Positions 32,143 through 37,468 of a stretch of 37,468 nucleotides of DNA are shown here, one piece after another (within the stretch, counting starts at the first letter, position 1; each line of letters starts with the position of its first letter). The notes under the pieces were generated by a model. It made no database searches, was not told where the DNA came from, and worked only from the letters and a program-made list of their open reading frames with translations. This DNA comes from JAAYKM01 sp964408155 (GTDB taxonomy: Bacteria > Desulfobacterota > Syntrophia > Syntrophales > JAAYKM01), in the NCBI GenBank assembly GCA_964408155.1, contig CAYOYJ010000003.1, positions 1 to 37,468 on the forward strand. The letters are read 5' to 3'. A program made the position numbers and the translations under genes.

Positions 32143-34341
32143 ATGGGGCGGATAAGGGTAAGATTTCTGATATGGTTGTTGATCACGGCTTCTGTGCTTT
32201 TGCTGGCCCCCCCTTCATCGTTTTCCGCCTTTAATGAGGGCCTGAAAATCAAGGAAGGTCCCGTTAATATCCAGGCTGATCGCTTCGTATACGAAGAAGA
32301 CGATGAGACCTACCACGCCGAAGGTGATGTCCTGATAACTTATTCGGGAGGAACCCTGAAGGCCGATCAGGTCATCCTGAGAAGGATGACAAACACAGCT
32401 TACGCTAAGGGGAATGTGGTTCTGAAGAGCGATCAGGATGTGATCGAAGGCGACAGCGTAGTTTTCAATATCGAGACGAAAACGGGAACTGCCGACAACG
32501 GCAAGATGTTCATCGACAAGAATCATTTCTATATTTCAGGCGGCCAGTTTGAGAAGAGCGGAGAGGCATCATACCAGGCACGGAATGCGGTTGCCACCAC
32601 CTGCGACGGGCCAAATCCCGCCTGGTCCCTCAAGAGTCAGGAACTGGATGTGACGGTGGACGGCTACGGGACCTTGAAAAACGGCACCCTCTATGCCGGC
32701 AAGGTGCCCGTCCTTTATCTCCCCTATTTTATCTTTCCGGCAAAAACGACACGGCAGACCGGTTTGCTTTTCCCTTATATCTCCTATTCGAAGGATAAGA
32801 ACGGTTTCGACGTTGAACTGCCTTTGTATTGGGCCATCTCCGACAGCATGGACGCCACCTTTTATCAGCGGTTCATGAGCAAGCGGGGATTCAAGGAAGG
32901 GGCGGAATTTCGATATTTCCCGACGCCGGAAACATCAGGGGTTGTTTTCGGCGATTATCTCTACCGCGACCGTTTACGGATCGAGGAAAATGATGGCGGA
33001 GCCATGGCCCGGGACTGGGATAAAGATCACGACCGGTGGTCCCTTTACATCCAGCATGAGACAGCTTTGGACAACGACGGGTATTACCTGCGGGCCGACA
33101 TTGCCAGGGTTTCCGACCACTGGTACTTTAAGGATTTTTCATCCCGCAATTACTATCGGCAGCATTACGGAGTAAAAGAGGAAAATCGATTCAAAAAGGT
33201 TTCCTTTGAAGCGGACAGATCCCTGCGTTCCCTGGAGTCCAAGGCGCGTTTTGTCAAAGACTGGTCCCTTTTTAACCTGACGACCCTGGCGCGCTACACG
33301 GACGATTTTACAAGTTCTTCAAACGATAATACCCTCCAGCAGTATCCCGAGGTGACGCTTACGGCAATCAATCAACCCCTGCCGGCAACGCCCCTGCGTT
33401 TCGAAATGGTGAGCTCCTATGATAACTATTACCGAAGCGAAGGGCAGAAGGGCTCTGTTTTCGATTTTCGGCCCGCCCTCATGCTGCCGCGCAATCTGGG
33501 ACCCTATGTCCATTTTATGCCGAAGTTCGAGTGGGACGGCACCCTCTGGCGCGCCGGGGGAAGCAATTTGGCCGGTGTTGACAAAAACGGAAATCGCAGC
33601 AGTTATGCCGCCGGCGGTTTGGTCACCTCCGAAATTCAGCGCATTTATCATGTCAACGGTAAGTCCGTACAGAAAGTCCGCCATGGCGTCCGGTCGGAAG
33701 TGGGCTATGTTTACCGTCCCCATGAAAAGCAAAATGATATGCCGAATTACATCGACCGGCTCGGTGAGCGCAACGGTTTTTCCTACGCCCTCATCAACAC
33801 CCTCATGGTGAAGATGTCCGAGGGAACCGAGGGGCCCCGATACCGCGAAATTCTGAGACTGAAAATGGCCCAGACATACGATATCAATGGCGTCAGATGG
33901 AACTGGGAGGATCCGGACGCCAAGGAACGTCATTTCGGTACCACGGATATTGAACTTGATTTTACACCGCTTTCCTTTCTGGCCTTTAAAAGCCGCAGTT
34001 ATTACGACGTGAACGGCGGATCATGGCTGCGCACGAACAACGACCTGATTTTGTCCACTCCCCGGGGTGATACGGTTTCCCTCGGCTACCACTATACAAA
34101 AAGCCTGATTGAAGAGATCAACGTATCGATTATGGCCAAGATCAATAAAGAAATTACGGTTTCCTTCACCCTAAAGGAGAATATCCTTGAGAGCAGGACG
34201 GTTGAGCAGACCTATGCCGTGACGTACCAAAGGCAGTGCTGGGGGGTAACCGCCGGCTTAACTAAAAGCCACGATGACCAGCAAATCTACGTTGCATTGT
34301 CTTTATTCGGGCTTGGCGGATACGGGATGGGGTTAAACTAA
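32143..34341 (+). CDS. lptD: LPS-assembly outer-membrane protein LptD
   Basis: LptD is the beta-barrel that inserts lipopolysaccharide into the outer leaflet with the lipoprotein LptE. The order is: signal peptide (FLIWLLITASVLLLAPPSSFSA), a periplasmic LptA-like beta-jellyroll (about 35-140, VNIQADRFVYEEDDETYHAEGDV), then the barrel. From the ATG at 32143 (GGAAGAGAG before it) the product has 732 residues. An ATG at 32107 would add 12 residues before the signal. C154 (TTCDGPNPAW) and C699 (RQCWG) are the probable disulfide partners, one pair fewer than in E. coli. It shows that the organism has an LPS-type outer membrane. Confidence 0.92.
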   Translation: MGRIRVRFLIWLLITASVLLLAPPSSFSAFNEGLKIKEGPVNIQADRFVYEEDDETYHAEGDVLITYSGGTLKADQVILRRMTNTAYAKGNVVLKSDQDVIEGDSVVFNIETKTGTADNGKMFIDKNHFYISGGQFEKSGEASYQARNAVATTCDGPNPAWSLKSQELDVTVDGYGTLKNGTLYAGKVPVLYLPYFIFPAKTTRQTGLLFPYISYSKDKNGFDVELPLYWAISDSMDATFYQRFMSKRGFKEGAEFRYFPTPETSGVVFGDYLYRDRLRIEENDGGAMARDWDKDHDRWSLYIQHETALDNDGYYLRADIARVSDHWYFKDFSSRNYYRQHYGVKEENRFKKVSFEADRSLRSLESKARFVKDWSLFNLTTLARYTDDFTSSSNDNTLQQYPEVTLTAINQPLPATPLRFEMVSSYDNYYRSEGQKGSVFDFRPALMLPRNLGPYVHFMPKFEWDGTLWRAGGSNLAGVDKNGNRSSYAAGGLVTSEIQRIYHVNGKSVQKVRHGVRSEVGYVYRPHEKQNDMPNYIDRLGERNGFSYALINTLMVKMSEGTEGPRYREILRLKMAQTYDINGVRWNWEDPDAKERHFGTTDIELDFTPLSFLAFKSRSYYDVNGGSWLRTNNDLILSTPRGDTVSLGYHYTKSLIEEINVSIMAKINKEITVSFTLKENILESRTVEQTYAVTYQRQCWGVTAGLTKSHDDQQIYVALSLFGLGGYGMGLN

Positions 34342-34342
34342 G

Positions 34343-34372
34343 AAACCGTCCTCCACATGAAGCGGTTTGTTA
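34343..34372 (+). terminator. Weak hairpin after lptD, possible terminator
   Basis: AAACCG (34343-34348) pairs with CGGTTT (34363-34368) around a 14-base loop, ending in a short T-rich run. It begins directly after the lptD stop. Stem and U-tract are both weak, so termination here is doubtful. Confidence 0.3.
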
Positions 34373-34453
34373 CGAGAAGGTTCAGCAATCCGTTTCTATT
34401 TGTGGATAGTTAGGACAGATTGGTGAAGAACACATGCAGCAGAGGATCATTTG

Positions 34454-34981
34454 ATGAAAATATTCGTTGTTGTCGGCATGCCGGCGGCGGGAAAAAATTT
34501 GGCGCGTGACTATGCCGCCGCCCGGGGTATTCCTTATTATGCCACGGGTGATTTGGTGCGTGCTGAAGTGGTTTTACGGGGAATCGAGGCAACACCGGAC
34601 AATATGGCCGCCGTCTCGACGGAGTTGCGAGGCGCCGACGGGATGGGCGTGACCCGCCTGGCCCTGGAAACAGCGCTCCATGCCGATGGGCCGATTGTCG
34701 TGCTGGAGGGAATGCGCTCCTGGTCCGAGATCGAGTTGATTCGACAACAGGCCACGGCAGTCATCATTGCCTTTTTAGCGCCGCCGGCAACACGCCGTGA
34801 GCGTATCATCGCCCGCGGTCGGAGCGATGACTCCGCGGATGCCTTTCATGAGCGGGACCAGCGGGAGATTGCTTATGGCACGGCCATTCCCATTGTTCTG
34901 GCGGATGAATACATTCTCAATACCGGGACCATGGAAGAGGCGATCCAGGGGCTCAATGAGATTCTGGAAAAATATCGCTAA
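34454..34981 (+). CDS. P-loop nucleotide kinase-like protein, similar to archaeal UPF0200
   Basis: The 175-residue product is a small P-loop protein with Walker A GMPAAGKN at 8-15, where Asn replaces the usual Ser/Thr. It also has TGDLVRAE (31-38), LEGMRSWSEIE (84-94) and RGRSDD (121-126) followed by ERDQREIAYG. This combination recalls the UPF0200 family of archaea, related to adenylate and dephospho-CoA kinases and of unknown substrate. The start is the ATG at 34454 with AGAGGATC before it. It is not a normal Adk: it lacks the LID domain and is shorter. It stands between lptD and a matrixin gene, which says little about its job. Confidence 0.75.
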   Translation: MKIFVVVGMPAAGKNLARDYAAARGIPYYATGDLVRAEVVLRGIEATPDNMAAVSTELRGADGMGVTRLALETALHADGPIVVLEGMRSWSEIELIRQQATAVIIAFLAPPATRRERIIARGRSDDSADAFHERDQREIAYGTAIPIVLADEYILNTGTMEEAIQGLNEILEKYR

Positions 34982-35013
34982 GTTTTCCATGGTGTGATCA
35001 TGGGTCGGTTAAG

Positions 35014-35991
35014 ATGCATCAGCAGCACCTTTTCGCCAGAGTAAACGGCTTCGGCTTGAGCAGGAAGGGCATTTTGAGGGCCGAAAAGGGTTCTATCGGC
35101 TTAAAACCCATTGTATTCATAATTATTCTGGCGGCGCTGCTCCTTTTATTCTTTCGCCCTGCCGGTCCTTGCGAGAAGCCCCTGACCTACCGCATCGGTG
35201 CCGTTGACGAGCGTTTTGGCCTCAGTCGCGAAGAATTTTCCCGCCTGGTTGCCAAGGCGGCTTCCGTATGGTCGGTGCCGATGTCCCGAGAACTTTTCCG
35301 TGAAGAGCCGGAAGGGAAAATTGTGATCAGCCTGGTTTACGATTATCGTCAAGAAGCCTCGGAAAGGCTGAAGCAACTGAATTATGACATCCGTCATACC
35401 CGTGCCACTTATGAAGAATTGAAAGTGCGCTTCGAGACATTGAAAACCGAGTTTGATGACAAAAAACAGAGGCTGGAAGAAGATTTGGGCGCATTCAACG
35501 GGCAAGTGCGCGTATTTAATGAAGAAAATGAGACCGTGCGTCGCCGGGGCGGTGTTTCGGAAGAGGATTACCAACGTTTGATGCGGGAAAAGGAAAATCT
35601 GAATGCAAACCAATCCCAACTGCAGTCAAGGCAGGCGGAACTGAATCGGACGGCGGAAACCCTCAACAGCATGGCGGTCGTGATCAACGAAATCGCCAGG
35701 GAGCATAACCTGGGTACGGTGACCTACCGTGAGGAAGGCGGCAAGCTGGGGGATGAATTCCAGAAGGGGCAATATGCCAGGAAGGGTCTCAAAGAAAATA
35801 TCACCGTTTACCAGTTCGATGGCGAAAAAAGCCTGATCCGGGTTCTGGTGCATGAACTCGGCCATGCCTTGGGCTTGAGTCATAACGACTATCCCCATGC
35901 CGTCATGCACCGCCTGGTGCCGGACGGCGCATCTTATGATCTGACTCCGGCCGATATTGCCGCCCTGAAGGCTCGCTGCGGTGAACGTTAA
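35014..35991 (+). CDS. Membrane-anchored matrixin-type zinc metalloprotease with inserted coiled coil
   Basis: The 325-residue product has one membrane span (about 29-47), so the rest should face the periplasm. Residues 54-110 resemble the first part of a matrixin fold, 113-225 are strongly charged and heptad-like (coiled coil), and the zinc motif HELGHALGLSH lies at 280-290 with a Met-turn methionine at M298. The protease fold thus seems split by the coiled coil. The listed ATG has only a weak ribosome-binding site. A TTG at 35074, five bases after AGGAAGG, would give 305 residues and is a serious alternative. Substrate unknown. Confidence 0.8.
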   Translation: MHQQHLFARVNGFGLSRKGILRAEKGSIGLKPIVFIIILAALLLLFFRPAGPCEKPLTYRIGAVDERFGLSREEFSRLVAKAASVWSVPMSRELFREEPEGKIVISLVYDYRQEASERLKQLNYDIRHTRATYEELKVRFETLKTEFDDKKQRLEEDLGAFNGQVRVFNEENETVRRRGGVSEEDYQRLMREKENLNANQSQLQSRQAELNRTAETLNSMAVVINEIAREHNLGTVTYREEGGKLGDEFQKGQYARKGLKENITVYQFDGEKSLIRVLVHELGHALGLSHNDYPHAVMHRLVPDGASYDLTPADIAALKARCGER

Positions 35992-36074
35992 TCCACTGCA
36001 GAATCAGGTTTTATATTTCCTTTGCGATATCACACGCTTTCTTCTGGTCTAACTGGCCGCATGGATCGTTATGC

Positions 36075-36090
36075 CGGGAAATATATCCCG
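36075..36090. repeat. Short inverted repeat upstream of a promoter
   Basis: CGGGA (36075-36079) and TCCCG (36086-36090) flank AATATA. The repeat ends 15 bases before the -35 hexamer of the promoter below. It could be an activator or repressor site, or chance. Confidence 0.3.
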
Positions 36091-36105
36091 CAAAATGGGA
36101 ATCAG

Positions 36106-36134
36106 TTGAAAAAGGACTTTTAACGGGCTATAAT
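36106..36134 (+). promoter_or_regulatory. Consensus sigma-70 promoter for the 69-residue protein
   Basis: TTGAAA (36106-36111) and a perfect TATAAT (36129-36134) are separated by 17 bp. Transcription should begin near 36141, giving a leader of about 68 bases. It is the closest match to consensus that I found in the window. The remainder of the 217-base gap after the protease gene holds no gene. Confidence 0.75.
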
Positions 36135-36208
36135 TATATCAGAAGAAAAACGGTGGGTGTACACAGGATACCAAGGATGAAACGTAGAGACTGAAAGGAG
36201 GCACGACC

Positions 36209-36418
36209 ATGCTAAAGGACATCGATTACGATCTCATGGAAACCATCACCATCATTCAGAAAAGTCTTTACCGGTACGAGTCCCTGATGCAGAATGCGGA
36301 CGACAGTAAGTGTGAAAACTGCATAAAAATCTGGAAGACTTTTCGGGAAAATCGGGAGAAAGAACTGGAAGTCCTCTTGGCGGAACTGAAGAACCACACC
36401 TTTACCTGGGCGCCATAA
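36209..36418 (+). CDS. Small protein of unknown function with a CxxC motif
   Basis: This is a 69-residue, mostly helical protein: one helix at about 4-28 and another at about 38-62, joined by a segment with CENC (C35 and C38). No signal peptide or membrane span is present. I do not recognise the family. The gene looks real: AAAGGAGG precedes the ATG, a consensus promoter lies upstream, and a strong terminator follows 40 bases after the stop. It is therefore a one-gene transcription unit, probably well expressed. The CxxC could bind metal or be redox-active, but two cysteines alone do not show this. Confidence 0.75.
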   Translation: MLKDIDYDLMETITIIQKSLYRYESLMQNADDSKCENCIKIWKTFRENREKELEVLLAELKNHTFTWAP

Positions 36419-36459
36419 AAATTCTATAACGAACTTTTTAAGTGGACTCAATAAAGTAG

Positions 36460-36495
36460 AATCCCTCGTTCTCCTGCGAGAACGGGGGATTTTTT
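36460..36495 (+). terminator. Strong intrinsic terminator
   Basis: A 14-bp stem pairs 36460-36473 with 36478-36491 (one G-U) around CTGC and runs into six T at 36490-36495. The A residues at the 5' foot could also make it act on the opposite strand. It separates the small gene from the exporter gene. Confidence 0.92.
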
Positions 36496-36542
36496 GTAGG
36501 CCGGTGCGATGTCACCGATTCCATCATTCGACCTCAGGAGTA

Positions 36543-36602
36543 ATGTATTATCTGGGAGCAACGTGGTCCCGAAACCTGCCGACTGACGGTTTCGCCCCTT
36601 AA
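36543..36602 (+). other. In-frame 19-codon leader ORF before the exporter gene
   Basis: An ATG two bases after CAGGAG opens a 19-codon frame (MYYLGATWSRNLPTDGFAP) ending at TAA 36600-36602. The exporter ATG follows six bases later in the same frame and has no ribosome-binding site of its own. A 7-bp stem (36570-36576 with 36588-36594) inside the leader is followed by a T-run at 36603-36608. This could be a leader peptide coupled to the exporter, an attenuator, or an N-terminal extension broken by a stop. Confidence 0.4.
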
Positions 36603-36608
36603 TTTTTT

Positions 36609-37468
36609 ATGTTGATATTGCGTGCTTTATACCACCGGAATTATCGATTATTTTTCTTCGGTCAGACGGTATCCCTGATCGGAACCTGGATGCAGCAGAT
36701 TGCCGTCACCTGGCTGGTCTATCGCTTGACTCAATCCCCTGTACTTCTGGGGACGGTCGGGTTTCTGAGCATGATTCCATCCTTCATTCTAACGCCCTTC
36801 GCCGGCGTTTTTTCTGACCGTTGGAGTCGTTATCGAATTCTTCTTTTTACCCAGGCCATTTCCATGGTTCAGGCTCTGGCGCTGGCCGTGCTTGTTTTGG
36901 CCGGTTTTGAGCAGGTCTGGCCCATCCTGTTTCTGACCCTCGTTTTGGGATGCGTCAGTGCTGTGGATATGCCGGTGCGGCACGCCTTCGTATCCGACAT
37001 GGTGGAACATCGGGGAGATCTGGGGTACGTGATTGCCATGAACTCGGCCATATTCAATTTCGCCCGCCTTATAGGGCCTTCTGTGGCCGGTTTTCTGATC
37101 GCTTGGACCGGTGAGGGCGTCTGTTTCCTGATCAACGGTTTGAGCTATATTGCCGTGATTGCCGCTCTTTGCAGCATGCGCCTTGTCGTGACGACCCCGG
37201 CAGGAGAGGAGCAAGGTATCATCCGAGAGCTACTGGACGGGTTGGTCTATGCCTTCCATGAGCGGAAGATCCGGGCGATTCTCTTGCTGATGGCGCTGGG
37301 GGGAACCCTCGGCATTCCCTATGTAACGATCATGCCCGTTTATGCAAGCGAAATTCTTCATGGCGGTCCACGGATGATGGTGCTCCTGATGTCAGCGATC
37401 GGCGCCGGTGCCCGGATGGGGGCGCTTTATTTTGCCTGGAAACCGCCTCACAAGCGGTTGATGCAGAT
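36609..37468 (+). CDS. MFS-family transporter, EntS-like exporter (3' end outside window)
   Basis: The first 286 residues of a major facilitator protein are present; the gene runs off the window. The N-terminus (YRLFFFGQTVSLIGTWMQQIAVTWLVYRL) and the loop motif GVFSDRWSRYRILL between spans 2 and 3 place it in the MFS_3 group with the enterobactin exporter EntS. About eight spans are visible. Members are usually 400-420 residues, so about a third is missing. The substrate cannot be told. Translation may depend on the leader ORF just upstream. Confidence 0.85.
   Translation, partial: MLILRALYHRNYRLFFFGQTVSLIGTWMQQIAVTWLVYRLTQSPVLLGTVGFLSMIPSFILTPFAGVFSDRWSRYRILLFTQAISMVQALALAVLVLAGFEQVWPILFLTLVLGCVSAVDMPVRHAFVSDMVEHRGDLGYVIAMNSAIFNFARLIGPSVAGFLIAWTGEGVCFLINGLSYIAVIAALCSMRLVVTTPAGEEQGIIRELLDGLVYAFHERKIRAILLLMALGGTLGIPYVTIMPVYASEILHGGPRMMVLLMSAIGAGARMGALYFAWKPPHKRLMQ

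Noticed and set aside
36789..37214. 141-codon - strand frame opposite the MFS gene
   Set aside because: The opposite strand encodes a clear membrane transporter; the antisense product has low-complexity, motif-free sequence.

Overview
The window is almost entirely one translation and transcription supercluster, read on the + strand from the first base to about 29.2 kb. The order is tRNA-Thr (3' part), rpmG, tRNA-Trp, secE, nusG, rplK, rplA, rplJ, rplL, rpoB, rpoC, rpsL, rpsG, tuf, then the S10 block (rpsJ to rpsQ), the spc block (rplN to secY, map, infA, rpmJ) and the alpha block (rpsM, rpsK, rpsD, rpoA, rplQ). It is closed by a clear intrinsic terminator at 29183-29214. The beta, str, S10, spc and alpha operons of E. 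coli are therefore joined here, with no convincing terminator between them.

The organism is a Gram-negative bacterium: an LptD-type outer-membrane protein is encoded at 32.1-34.3 kb. The rpmG/tRNA-Trp/secE order, the short zinc-type S14 and the joined ribosomal operons suit the former Deltaproteobacteria. A syntrophic, Syntrophales-like lineage is my best guess, from resemblance rather than from a search. TTG and GTG start codons are unusually common: about twelve of the cluster's genes use them.

Three genes that often sit in such clusters are absent: tuf between tRNA-Thr and rpmG, fusA between rpsG and tuf, and adk between secY and map. Two spacers carry structured RNA candidates. One is an L10 leader before rplJ, which is probably autogenous control. 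The other is a long hairpin between rplL and rpoB, in the position where E. coli attenuates and processes this transcript.

After the terminator comes an accessory tail. A small stand-alone EF-Tu domain II-like protein has its own promoter, overlapped by a perfect inverted repeat. Then follow a class II cyclic-nucleotide phosphodiesterase-like metallo-beta-lactamase protein with folC 16 bases behind it, lptD with its own promoter, a small P-loop kinase resembling the archaeal UPF0200 family, and a membrane-anchored matrixin protease whose domain is split by a coiled coil. Last come a 69-residue protein of unknown function with a consensus promoter and a strong terminator, and the first two thirds of an MFS exporter preceded by an in-frame 19-codon leader ORF.

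No insertion sequence, prophage, CRISPR array or rRNA gene was seen. Most of the window is conserved housekeeping DNA. The points worth a second look are in the spacers and in the last 8 kb.
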